Assembly (NCBI RefSeq): GCF_001509485.1
Contig: NZ_LLZI01000046.1
Span: forward strand, 1-64,000
Length of the DNA stretch: 64,000 nt
Direction of reading: 5' to 3'
Origin: Streptomyces sp. NRRL F-4489
Lineage (GTDB): Bacteria; Actinomycetota; Actinomycetes; Streptomycetales; Streptomycetaceae
Shown here one piece after another: positions 15,734 to 24,082 of this stretch; position 1 is the stretch's first letter, and each line of letters begins with the position of its first letter. Made by a program: the position numbers and the translations under genes. The notes beneath the pieces are model-generated. The model did not search any database. It was not told where the DNA came from and was given only the letters and a program-made list of their open reading frames with translations.

Positions 15734-17182
15734 ATGCCTCTGAAGCGCCCGCACCAGCACCGCGACAGCCGCCCGCACCTCAACGTGAACCCGGTCTTCA
15801 GCCGCCAGCCCGTCCACGTCCCCCGCTACGAGCTGCCGGCCGGCGGTATGGACCCGGACACCGCCTACCAGATCGTCCACGACGAACTGATGCTGGACGG
15901 CAACGCCCGGCTCAACCTCGCCACCTTCGTCAGCACCTGGGCCGAACCGCAGGCCCAGCGGCTGATGGCCGAGTGCGCCGAGAAGAACATGATCGACAAG
16001 GACGAGTACCCGCAGACCGCCGAGATCGAGGCGCGCTGCGTGCATATGCTCGCCGACCTCTGGCACGCCCCCGACCCCCATACCGCGGTGGGCTGTTCGA
16101 CCACCGGATCGAGCGAGGCGGCGATGCTGGCCGGCCTCGCCCTCAAGCGGCGCTGGCAGCACCGCCGGCGCGCCGAGGGCAAGCCCGCCGACCGCCCCAA
16201 CATGGTCATGGGCATCAACGTCCAGATCTGCTGGGAGAAGTTCGCCAACTACTTCGAGGTCGAACCGCGCTACGTCCCCATGGAGGGCGACCGCTTCACC
16301 CTCTCCCCGGAGGAGGCCGTCGCACTCTGCGACGAGAACACCATCGGCGTGGTCGCCGTCCTCGGCTCCACCTTCGACGGCGCCTACGAGCCGGTCGCCG
16401 AGATCTCCGCGGCCCTCGACGCCCTCCAGGAGCGCACCGGCATCGACATACCGCTCCACGTGGACGGCGCGTCCGGCGCGATGATCGCCCCCTTCCTCGA
16501 CCCCGAGCTGGAGTGGGACTTCCGGCTGCCGCGGGTCGCCTCCATCAACACCTCCGGCCACAAGTACGGCCTGGTCATGCCCGGTGTCGGCTGGGCGCTG
16601 TGGCGGGACGCCGAGGCCCTCCCGGAGGACCTGGTCTTCCACGTCAACTACCTCGGCGGCGATATGCCGACCTTCGCCCTGAACTTCTCCCGGCCCGGCG
16701 CCCAGGTCATCGCCCAGTACTACAACTTCCTGCGGCTGGGCTTCGACGGCTACCGGGCCGTCCAGCGGACCAGCCGGGACGTCGCCACCCGGATCGCCGC
16801 CGAGATCGCCGCGATGGGCCCGTTCACCCTCCTCACCGACGGCAGCCAGCTCCCGGTCTTCGCCTTCCGGGTCCGCGAGGACATCACCAACTTCACCGTC
16901 TTCGACGTCTCCGCCGCGCTGCGCGAACGCGGCTGGCAGGTGCCCGCCTACACCTTCCCCGCCAACCGCACCGACCTCGCCGCGCTCCGCGTGGTCATCC
17001 GCAACGGCTTCGGCCACGACCTCGGCGACCTCTTCCTCGACGACCTCCGCCGCGTCCTGCCGCGCCTGGAGGCCCAGCAGCGCCCGCACCGCGACTCCGC
17101 CGACGCCGGAGCCTTCGCCCACGGCGCCGAGACCAAGCAGTCCGGCCGCCCGGCCATCCCGGAGCAGCCGGCCCGCGGCTGA
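15734..17182 (+). CDS. gadB: glutamate decarboxylase (PLP, group II)
   Basis: A 482-residue PLP decarboxylase expected to convert L-glutamate to GABA and CO2. Seen: the N-terminal LDGNARLNLATFVSTW, with YPQTAEIEARCVHMLADLW typical of GAD, the cofactor segment TTGSSEAAMLAGLALKRRW, the PLP-nitrogen Asp in LHVDGASG, the Schiff-base Lys in NTSGHKYGLV, and NYLGGDMPTFALNFSR. Length and all blocks match bacterial GadB. ATG 15734 (MPLKRPHQHR) follows AAAGGAC. It is divergent from the dioxygenase and may feed GABA or consume glutamate for the neighbouring aminotransferase pathway; alternatively it is an independent acid-stress gene. The C-terminal ~30 residues are polar and probably disordered. Confidence 0.92.
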   Translation: MPLKRPHQHRDSRPHLNVNPVFSRQPVHVPRYELPAGGMDPDTAYQIVHDELMLDGNARLNLATFVSTWAEPQAQRLMAECAEKNMIDKDEYPQTAEIEARCVHMLADLWHAPDPHTAVGCSTTGSSEAAMLAGLALKRRWQHRRRAEGKPADRPNMVMGINVQICWEKFANYFEVEPRYVPMEGDRFTLSPEEAVALCDENTIGVVAVLGSTFDGAYEPVAEISAALDALQERTGIDIPLHVDGASGAMIAPFLDPELEWDFRLPRVASINTSGHKYGLVMPGVGWALWRDAEALPEDLVFHVNYLGGDMPTFALNFSRPGAQVIAQYYNFLRLGFDGYRAVQRTSRDVATRIAAEIAAMGPFTLLTDGSQLPVFAFRVREDITNFTVFDVSAALRERGWQVPAYTFPANRTDLAALRVVIRNGFGHDLGDLFLDDLRRVLPRLEAQQRPHRDSADAGAFAHGAETKQSGRPAIPEQPARG

Positions 17183-17209
17183 CCTGGGAAGGCGGTGCCC
17201 GGCCCGTAG

Positions 17210-17251
17210 GCCGGTGCCGGACGGTCCCGCCCAGGGGCGCCCGGCACCGGC
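17210..17251 (+). terminator. hairpin terminator after glutamate decarboxylase
   Basis: GCCGGTGCCGG (17210-17220) pairs perfectly with CCGGCACCGGC (17241-17251): an 11-bp stem with a 20-base loop, 28 bases past the stop codon. Confidence 0.6.
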
Positions 17252-17330
17252 TACGCTGCAAGGAGGGGCCCGCCCCGTGTGAGCCCCCCGCATCCCCCGG
17301 GTGCCCCCCGGGCGGAGGGAGCTGACGGCC

Positions 17331-18065
17331 ATGGCGACGCTCGCCGAGGAGTACCAGCCGGTCCGGGTCGAGGCGGAGCTGGACGAACCGCTGTCCCGCT
17401 GGCTGTGGGCGATCAAGTGGCTGCTGCTCGTCCCGCACCACGTCCTGCTCTCCGCGCTGACGATCGGCTTCCTGATCGCCACCGCGCTGGCGTTCCCGGT
17501 GGTCCTGTGCACCGGCCGCTATCCGCGGCCGCTGTTCTTCCTCACCACCGGCGCGCTCCGCTGGGCCTGGCGGGTGGCCTTCTACTCGTACGGGGCGCTG
17601 GCCACCGACCGCTATCCGCCGTTCAGCCTCGGCGCCGTGCCCGACTACCCCGCCCGGCTGTTCATCGACCGCCCGGAGCGGCTGCCGCGCGGGCTGCTGC
17701 TGCCGGTGTCACGGCTCCGCGCGCTGCCGCAGCTCGCGCTGCTGCTGGTGTTCGTGCTGGCGTTCCGGCTCGTGTGGTGGCTCGGCGGGCTCTCGGCGTT
17801 CCTCGCGCTGCTCATCGTGGTGGTGCTGGCCTTCACCTCGCCCGCCGCCGCGCTGCTGCGGACCGGCCGCTACCCCCGGCGGCAGTTCGGCCCCCTCGTC
17901 GCCTTCAACCGCTGGCTGCTCCAGGTCGTCGCGTACACGTTCTTCCTCACGGACGCCTGCCCGCCGCCGCACCCGCAGGGCGGCGGCCGCCTGGCCGGCC
18001 GCCTGCACCACCGGCCGCACCGGCACCGCGCCCCGGCCGCCGCCGGACCGGTCAGCGCCCACTGA
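17331..18065 (+). CDS. DUF4389 membrane protein
   Basis: A 244-residue integral membrane protein. Four hydrophobic stretches are clear: about residues 30-60, 70-95, 135-165 and 180-210. The family signature appears twice: LCTGRYPRPLFFLTTGALRW, followed by RVAFYSYGALATDRYPPF, and later LLRTGRYPRRQFG with VVAYTFFLTDACPP. DUF4389 proteins are short membrane proteins with no established function. The C-terminal 25 residues are His/Arg/Pro-rich. ATG 17331 follows GGAGGGAG. It converges on the acetyltransferase gene with a 14-bp overlap. Confidence 0.85.
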   Translation: MATLAEEYQPVRVEAELDEPLSRWLWAIKWLLLVPHHVLLSALTIGFLIATALAFPVVLCTGRYPRPLFFLTTGALRWAWRVAFYSYGALATDRYPPFSLGAVPDYPARLFIDRPERLPRGLLLPVSRLRALPQLALLLVFVLAFRLVWWLGGLSAFLALLIVVVLAFTSPAAALLRTGRYPRRQFGPLVAFNRWLLQVVAYTFFLTDACPPPHPQGGGRLAGRLHHRPHRHRAPAAAGPVSAH

Positions 18066-18813
18066 TCCGCGCGGACACGCACGGGTCCTCGTTGCGGTAG
18101 CCGAGCCGGGTGTAGAGCCGCTCGGCCGGGGCGTTGTCGGCGAGCTGCCACAGGGTGCAGAAGCCGTGCCGGCGCACCGCGTAACGGGTCAGCCAGGACG
18201 TCAGCGCCGCCCCCAGGCCCTGGCCGCGCAGCGCCGCGTCGGTCGCCACCGACGCCATCAGCGGCGCCCCGCTGTCCCGCAGGGTGCTCAGCGCGCCGCA
18301 GGCCACCAGGTGCCCGTCCGCGCCGCGGATGCCCGCCCACAGGCGTACGTCCGCGGAGCCGGGCCCGGTCGAATGCGCCGGGCTGTGCTCGGTGAGGAAG
18401 TCCAGCAGCTCGCCGTGGTGCGCGGCGCCCAGTGCCACCACCCGGTCCTCGGCGGGGTGGGCCGGCGGCTCGGCGAGCGTCCAGCGGAACACCCAGGACA
18501 CCGGGTCGGTCACCACCAGATGGCGGCCGAGCAGCGCCTCGGTGCCGCGCGGACCGGTGAACTCCCTTACGGTGTCCGGGAGTTGATGGGCGGCGCGGAG
18601 GACGAGACCGGCCGCCGCGGCCGGCTCGCCGACGCTCCAGACATGGCCGCGCGGCGCGTCCAGCCAGGCCACCGCGCCGTCGCCGGACCAGCTGATCCGG
18701 TCGGCCGGGCGCCGCCGCGCGGCTCCGAAACGCAGCAGCGCCGAGCCGGCCTGCCGCTCCAGGCCCTGGGTGAACAGGTCCGCGGTCCGGGGAAGAAGAG
18801 TGGTCGCCTGCAT
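18052..18813 (-). CDS. GNAT N-acetyltransferase
   Basis: A 253-residue protein with a C-terminal GNAT domain (~120-253). Its acetyl-CoA loop is in ATDAALRGQGLGAALTSWLTR, and the closing strand WQLADNAPAERLYTRLGYRN is classic for the family. The N-terminal ~110 residues (FTQGLERQAGSALLRFGAAR and onwards) form a separate helical region typical of actinobacterial GNATs, so the substrate may be large or peptide-bound. Start ATG 18813 (MQATTLLPRTADLF) was chosen; upstream in-frame sequence is low-complexity and unlikely to be translated. The acceptor is unknown. Confidence 0.82.
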   Translation of the reverse strand: MQATTLLPRTADLFTQGLERQAGSALLRFGAARRRPADRISWSGDGAVAWLDAPRGHVWSVGEPAAAAGLVLRAAHQLPDTVREFTGPRGTEALLGRHLVVTDPVSWVFRWTLAEPPAHPAEDRVVALGAAHHGELLDFLTEHSPAHSTGPGSADVRLWAGIRGADGHLVACGALSTLRDSGAPLMASVATDAALRGQGLGAALTSWLTRYAVRRHGFCTLWQLADNAPAERLYTRLGYRNEDPCVSARISGR

Positions 18814-19057
18814 CGCTCTCTGGGAAGGGATCGCTCGCTGGGGAGGGGAGGACGGACGGGCAGGTGGACGGCCCGGTTCCGCGCGCGCGAGCGCGGCGGA
18901 ACCGTCGTCCAGGAGATGGGGGTTGTCGGGGGATCCGGTGGCCACCGCCGCACCCGGCGGCGGGCCCGACCGGCCCGGCTGTCCACTGTCGCACACCGCC
19001 CCCGGACCGGCGCAAATCGACCTCCGGCGGCCGCCCGTCCGCCCGTAGTCCCGGCCG

Positions 19058-22000
19058 TTATTCGCTCGGCAACCAGGCCGTTTGCACCAGCCGTACGTCC
19101 CGTCGGCGGGGGATGAACCGCGCCCGGCCCGGCGGCAGCCGCACCGGCCGGTGCGGACCGGCCAGCGGCCCCTCCGCGGGATCGCCGGAGAACAGCAGCG
19201 CCTGCGCGCCCAGCTCCATCGTGCGCAGCAGCACCGGCTCGAACCCCGCCCGCCCGGCGCCGGACGAACTGCGCGCCAGGACCATCCGCAGCCCCAGATC
19301 CCGGGCGAACGGCAGATACTCCAGCAGCGGCTGGAGCGGATTGCCGGTGCTGGTTGCCACCAGGTCGTAGTCGTCGACGAGCACGAACACGTCCGGCTGG
19401 TCGTACCAGCTGCGGGCGCGCAGCTGCTCCGTCGTGACGTCCGGCCCCGGCATCCGCCGGCCCAGCGCCTCGGCGAGCGCGCGGACGGTCTCCGCCAGCG
19501 CCGGCCCGTTGGAGCAGTACGCCAACAGATGCCCCTCCGGGACGGCGCCCAGCAGCGCCCGGCGGTAGTCGCCGACCACCACGAGCGCCTCGTCCACGCC
19601 GTGCCGCTCGGTGACCTGCCGGGCCAGCAGCCGCAGCAGCGACGACTTGCCGGACTCCGACTCGCCGTACACCACCAGCAGCGGGTCGGCCTCGAAGTTG
19701 ATCGCGACCGGGGCGAGCGCCGCCTCGTCGATCGCGAACGGGATCACGCACCGCCGCCCGCCGCCCGGCGCCCGCTCCGGCTCCGGCAGCTCGCCGGCCG
19801 GGAACACCGCCGGCAGCATCCGCACCGGCGGCGCCCCCGGACCCGTCCAGTGCTCACGCACCGACCCGACCAGTTCACCCAGCGCCAGGCCGAGGTTGTC
19901 GCTCTCGGCGGTGTCGTCGACGCGCGGCAGCGCGGTCAGGAAGTGCGTCCGCTCCGCCGACAGGCCGCGGCCCGGGCGGCCGGCCGGGACGTTGCGCGCC
20001 TGCCGCCGGTCGATCTCCGACTCGAACGGATCGCCCAGCCGCAGCTCGACCCTGTTGAGCAGCAGATCGCGCAGCGCCGGGCGGATCTCGCCGTAGCGGT
20101 TGGCGGTGACGATCACATGGACGCCGAAGGCCAGCCCGCGCCCGGCGATGTCCGACAGGGCGGCGTCCAGCTCGTCGAAGTCCGAGCGGAACGAGGCGAG
20201 CCCGTCGATCACCAGGAACACATCGCCCCACGGCTCCCCGGCGAACTCCCCGGCGGCCCGGCGCCGCCGGTAGGTGGCGATCGAATCGACGCCGTGGGCG
20301 CGGAAGAACTCCTCGCGGTGGTCCAGCACCGCGCCGACCTCCGCGATCGTCCGGCGCACCCGGTCGGGGTCCAGCCGGGAGGCGACCCCGCCGACATGCG
20401 GCAGCCCCGCCAGGTCGGCGAGCCCGCCGCCGCCGAAGTCCACCGCGTAGAACTGCGCCTCGCGCGGGGTGTGGGTGAGCGCGAACGCGGCGATCAGCGT
20501 GCGCAGCGCGGTCGACTTGCCGCTCTGCGGACCGCCCACGATCAGCCCGTGCCCGGCCGCACCGGCGAAATCCAGCACCATCAGCTCCCGGCGCTGCTCG
20601 TACGGCTTGTCGAGCAGCGCGACCGGCACCGCCAGCCGGCCCTCCCCGGGGTACGCGTCCGCGTGCAGACCGCGCTCGGCGGAGGCGGTGAGCGGCGGCA
20701 GCAGCTGGTCCAGTGTCGGCGGCTCGTCCAGCGGCGGCAGCCACACCTGGTGCGCCGGCGGCCCCTGGCCCGCCATCCTGCGGACGAGGACGTCCAGCAC
20801 GGTGTCGGCCAGCGGATCGGCGGCGTCCCCGGCCGTCCGGCGCGCCCCCGGCGGGCGGTGCGCCGCCGACACGTAGGCGCTCTTGAAGCGCAGCAGGGCG
20901 TCGCCGTCGTACCGGAGCAGGGCCACACCGGGCGTGCTCGGCAGGTGGTACGCGTCCGGCACGCCCAGGACGGCGCGCGACTCGCTCGACGAGAACGTCC
21001 GCAGTCCGATGCGGTACGAGAGGAAGGTGTCCAGGCCGCGCAGCTTGCCCTCCTCCAGGCGCTGCGAGGCGAGCAGCAGATGGACGCCCAGCGAGCGGCC
21101 GATCCGGCCGATCTGCACGAACATCTCAATGAAGTCCGGCTCGGATGTGAGGAGTTCACCGAACTCGTCGACGATGACGACGAGGGAGGGCAGCGGTGCC
21201 AGCGGCACTCCGGTGGCCCGGGCCCGCTCGTAGTCGTGGACGTTCGCGTAGTTGCCGGCGTCCCGCAGGACTTCCTGGCGGCGCTGGAGCTCGCCGGTGA
21301 GCGCCTCCCGCATCCGGCCGATCAGCGTGCTGTCGTCGGCGAGATTGGTGATGACCGCCGCGACGTGCGGCAGCTCCGCCATACCGGCGAACGTCGCGCC
21401 GCCCTTGAAGTCCGCGAGGACGAAGTTGAGGTGCTCCGAGGAGTGGGTGACCGCCAGCGCCAGGACCAGGGTGCGCAGCAGCTCGGACTTGCCGGAGCCG
21501 GTCGCGCCCACGCACAGGCCGTGCGGGCCCATCCCGCCCAGGGCGGCCTCCCGCAGATCCAGGAACGCCGGCTGCCCGTCCGGGGTGACCCCGATCGGCA
21601 CCCGCAGCCGCTCCTCGGGCGCCCGCCGGCCCCAGAGCCGCGAGGGCTCGAACGTACTGGCGTCACCGAGCCCCAGCAGGTCGGCGAAGGACCGCCCCTC
21701 CTGGGGGACGGCGGCGGGCGCGGCTGGTTCATCCGTGGCGTGCGGCGCCCAGCCGCCGCGCACCCGGGCGCCCAGCTCGGCCGCGGCGGACGCCAGATCG
21801 TGCACCGCGGCCACGCCGTCGGTCCGCGGCAGCGCGATATGGACGTACCGCTTCTCGGCCCGGTCGCTGCACAGCGCCACCCCGGGCGTGGCCGGGGTCA
21901 GCTGGGCGGCCAGCTCCGGGTGGATCAGCGATTCGTCGGGGGAGCTGAGGGCCAGCTCGAAGCGGGTCAGCATGACGTCCAGCAGCGGCCGGGGGAGGGC

Positions 22001-23437
22001 CGCCCAGCGGGACGTGCTGACCATCAGGTGGACGCCGTGCCGCAGGCCGGTGGCGGCGACGCCGTGCAGCGCCATCGCGAGGTCCTGGAAGTTCTCGGCG
22101 AACTCCGGCCAGCCGTCGACGAGCAGGAAGAGGTCGGCCACCGGCTGGTCGGCGAGCTGCCCGCGGGCCCGCGCGCCGCGGTACGCCTCGATGGAGTCGA
22201 TCGCCGGGAGCCGCTGGAAGTCGTTCTCGCGGCGGGTGTTGAGCGCCACGGCCTGCGCGACCATCCGGTGCACCCCGTCCGGGTCCTGGCGCCGGGCGAA
22301 GCCGCGGACGTGCGGCAGATGCGTGAGCCGGTGCAGTCCGCCGCCGCCGAAGTCGATGCAGTGGAACTCGACCTCGTGCGGGGTGTGGGTCAGCGCGAGG
22401 GAGGTCACCAGGGTCTGCAGCAGCAGGGTTTTGCCGCTGCGCGGGCCGCCGGCCACCGCGACGTGCCCGGCGCCGCCGGACAGGTCGACGTAGTGGGTCT
22501 GCACCCGGCGGCCCTCGGTGCGGTGCGAGCGGCCGACCGGCGCGATCAGCCGCCCGTTCTCCCGCCCGTCCCCGGCGGCCAGACCGCGGTCGGGGGTCAC
22601 CGCCAGCGGCGGCAGCAGCTGATCCACCGTGGCCGGCGCGGCCGTGCCGCCGGTCTCGGTGAGGCCGTGGAACGGGCGGTGCGCGTGCGGGGACGCCTTG
22701 GACAGCCGCAGCCGGGTGCCGCCCTGGATGTCGCTGCCGAAGAACGTGGGCTTCTGCTCGTGCGTACGGGCCACGGCGTCGGCCACGTACTGGTACAGCT
22801 CCTGGGCGGTGACCCAGCCGTCCTCGTCGAGATCGGCGCGGCCGGTGCTCAGCCCCTCGATCACGGCGCGGGTGAAGACCGAACTCCATTCGGCCGGGCC
22901 GCCGCCCGGTATCTCGTCCTCCAGCGCCTCCTGGACGGAGTCGGCGGCGGTGATCACATAGCTGCCGCGGTGGTCCACGAACTGCCGGGGGATGTCGTCC
23001 GCCGCCGCGCCGCCGCCCTTGGACTTGCCGAACGCGCCGGAGAAGCAGCAGTCCAGCAGCGCGATCTTCTGCCGGGCCCGGCTGTACTCCATCGACTCCT
23101 TGATGAACTCCGCCGAGACCGACGTGGACCGCACCGTCTCCCGTACCGTCCGCACGGTCGCGAAGTGCAGCCGCCCCCGGCCGTCCTTCAGCCCGTGGCA
23201 GGAGAGGTAGACCAGCGCGAGATCCACCCCGCTGTCCTGGAAGAGCCGCTCGACGGCCGCCTCGATGACCTCCTTGGACTCGTCGACCATCACCTGGACG
23301 GAGTCGAACTGGCCGACGTCCGGGTCCTCCAGGAGCGCGGCCAGCTTGCGGGCGTCCTGGACCGGTGAACGGAGCTGGGGCAGGGAGTCGTCGAGATAGC
23401 GCTCGGTGGCGATCAGCAGCGCACGGCGGTCACCCAC
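19058..23437 (-). CDS. caspase-FtsK/EccC fusion (EACC1-associated caspase)
   Basis: A 1459-residue protein. Residues ~1-245 are a caspase-like (C14) protease: His81 in YLSCHGL and Cys131 in LLDCCFSGAF form the dyad. Four P-loop modules of the FtsK/SpoIIIE type used in type VII secretion EccC follow. Module 1 has GGPRSGKT (330-337) with a degenerate Walker B (LLVDGW). Module 2 is the only canonical one, GATGSGKS (644-651) with VVIVDEF, and carries ASQRLEEGKLRGLDTFLSYR. Module 3 has GGPQSGKS (968-975). Module 4 has GESESGKS (1258-1265). EccC proteins usually have three modules and transmembrane helices; none are seen here. GTG 23437 follows GGGAGG. It lies 57 bp after an EACC1-like gene, as in described NTP-dependent conflict systems where protease activity is unleashed on infection or stress. 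That role is inferred. Confidence 0.9.
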   Translation of the reverse strand: MGDRRALLIATERYLDDSLPQLRSPVQDARKLAALLEDPDVGQFDSVQVMVDESKEVIEAAVERLFQDSGVDLALVYLSCHGLKDGRGRLHFATVRTVRETVRSTSVSAEFIKESMEYSRARQKIALLDCCFSGAFGKSKGGGAAADDIPRQFVDHRGSYVITAADSVQEALEDEIPGGGPAEWSSVFTRAVIEGLSTGRADLDEDGWVTAQELYQYVADAVARTHEQKPTFFGSDIQGGTRLRLSKASPHAHRPFHGLTETGGTAAPATVDQLLPPLAVTPDRGLAAGDGRENGRLIAPVGRSHRTEGRRVQTHYVDLSGGAGHVAVAGGPRSGKTLLLQTLVTSLALTHTPHEVEFHCIDFGGGGLHRLTHLPHVRGFARRQDPDGVHRMVAQAVALNTRRENDFQRLPAIDSIEAYRGARARGQLADQPVADLFLLVDGWPEFAENFQDLAMALHGVAATGLRHGVHLMVSTSRWAALPRPLLDVMLTRFELALSSPDESLIHPELAAQLTPATPGVALCSDRAEKRYVHIALPRTDGVAAVHDLASAAAELGARVRGGWAPHATDEPAAPAAVPQEGRSFADLLGLGDASTFEPSRLWGRRAPEERLRVPIGVTPDGQPAFLDLREAALGGMGPHGLCVGATGSGKSELLRTLVLALAVTHSSEHLNFVLADFKGGATFAGMAELPHVAAVITNLADDSTLIGRMREALTGELQRRQEVLRDAGNYANVHDYERARATGVPLAPLPSLVVIVDEFGELLTSEPDFIEMFVQIGRIGRSLGVHLLLASQRLEEGKLRGLDTFLSYRIGLRTFSSSESRAVLGVPDAYHLPSTPGVALLRYDGDALLRFKSAYVSAAHRPPGARRTAGDAADPLADTVLDVLVRRMAGQGPPAHQVWLPPLDEPPTLDQLLPPLTASAERGLHADAYPGEGRLAVPVALLDKPYEQRRELMVLDFAGAAGHGLIVGGPQSGKSTALRTLIAAFALTHTPREAQFYAVDFGGGGLADLAGLPHVGGVASRLDPDRVRRTIAEVGAVLDHREEFFRAHGVDSIATYRRRRAAGEFAGEPWGDVFLVIDGLASFRSDFDELDAALSDIAGRGLAFGVHVIVTANRYGEIRPALRDLLLNRVELRLGDPFESEIDRRQARNVPAGRPGRGLSAERTHFLTALPRVDDTAESDNLGLALGELVGSVREHWTGPGAPPVRMLPAVFPAGELPEPERAPGGGRRCVIPFAIDEAALAPVAINFEADPLLVVYGESESGKSSLLRLLARQVTERHGVDEALVVVGDYRRALLGAVPEGHLLAYCSNGPALAETVRALAEALGRRMPGPDVTTEQLRARSWYDQPDVFVLVDDYDLVATSTGNPLQPLLEYLPFARDLGLRMVLARSSSGAGRAGFEPVLLRTMELGAQALLFSGDPAEGPLAGPHRPVRLPPGRARFIPRRRDVRLVQTAWLPSE

Positions 23438-23494
23438 GGGGGCCTCCCGCCGTCCGCGGCGCACCGCCGGGCCGGGCGCGGCCGGGCCGGCGCA

Positions 23495-23947
23495 TCAGGA
23501 GTCTCCCGCGGGGCCCTCCAGCGCGGCGGGGCGCGCCGCTCCCGGGCGGCCCGCGCCGCCCGCCGACGGGTCCGCCTCGGCGGCCACCGCCTGTATCCAG
23601 GCGTCCACCGCCGCGTCCGTCGTCCGCTTCGACGCCCCCTGGATCTCCAGCCGGTGCCCGCCGCTCACCAGGACGGCCTTGCGGGCGCCGCTGCGCCGGA
23701 TCACGTCCTGCACGATGCGGGTCACCGACCGCAGGACGGCGACCGAGAAGCCGCCGCCGAGCACCAGCGTGCTGACCGACTCCACCAGCCCGCTCTTGCC
23801 GCCGGCCGCGCCCGCCTGCCGCGCCCGGGCGACCTCCGGCAGCTCCAGCTCCCGCAACTCGTCCGCCAGCTGACGGGTCGTCGCGTCCAATTGCTCGTCA
23901 CCGGCGTCGTCGTGCACGACGACGGTGACGTCCCCCGTGATCGTCAT
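23495..23947 (-). CDS. EACC1-like conflict-system component
   Basis: A 150-residue cytoplasmic protein. The order of features matches the Effector-Associated Constant Component 1 described for NTP-dependent conflict systems: an N-terminal strand region (VTVVVHDDAGDEQLDATT), a helix with LADELRELELPEVARAR, a Gly/Lys loop (GAAGGKSGLVE), a hydrophobic helix (TLVLGGGFSVAVLRSVTRIV), strands KAVLVSGGHRLEIQG, and a last helix TTDAAVDAWIQAV. The end is Ala/Pro-rich and disordered. ATG follows GAAGGTGG. The gene directly precedes the caspase-ATPase gene in the same direction and most likely forms one transcription unit with it. EACC1 is proposed to tether or gate the effector; its biochemistry is not established. 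Confidence 0.75.
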   Translation of the reverse strand: MTITGDVTVVVHDDAGDEQLDATTRQLADELRELELPEVARARQAGAAGGKSGLVESVSTLVLGGGFSVAVLRSVTRIVQDVIRRSGARKAVLVSGGHRLEIQGASKRTTDAAVDAWIQAVAAEADPSAGGAGRPGAARPAALEGPAGDS

Positions 23948-24082
23948 GGCCCACCTTCTTCGCGTTCTCGCAGGATACTAAAGCCATTCCGGCCCTGGGC
24001 GGGCTGTGGAAATGTCTCAACACCGCTGCGGAACGGGTGCAGTTGGGCGGTCGGCGGCGGTGTCGGCCGGCACCGGTTGGCG

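Noticed and set aside
17331..18813. DUF4389 and GNAT genes as a toxin-antitoxin pair
   Set aside because: They converge and overlap only at their 3' ends; sizes and domains do not fit.
19082..23368. 1428-codon open frame on the + strand
   Set aside because: It is the antisense of the caspase-ATPase gene; no motifs, and such shadow frames are usual in GC-rich DNA.
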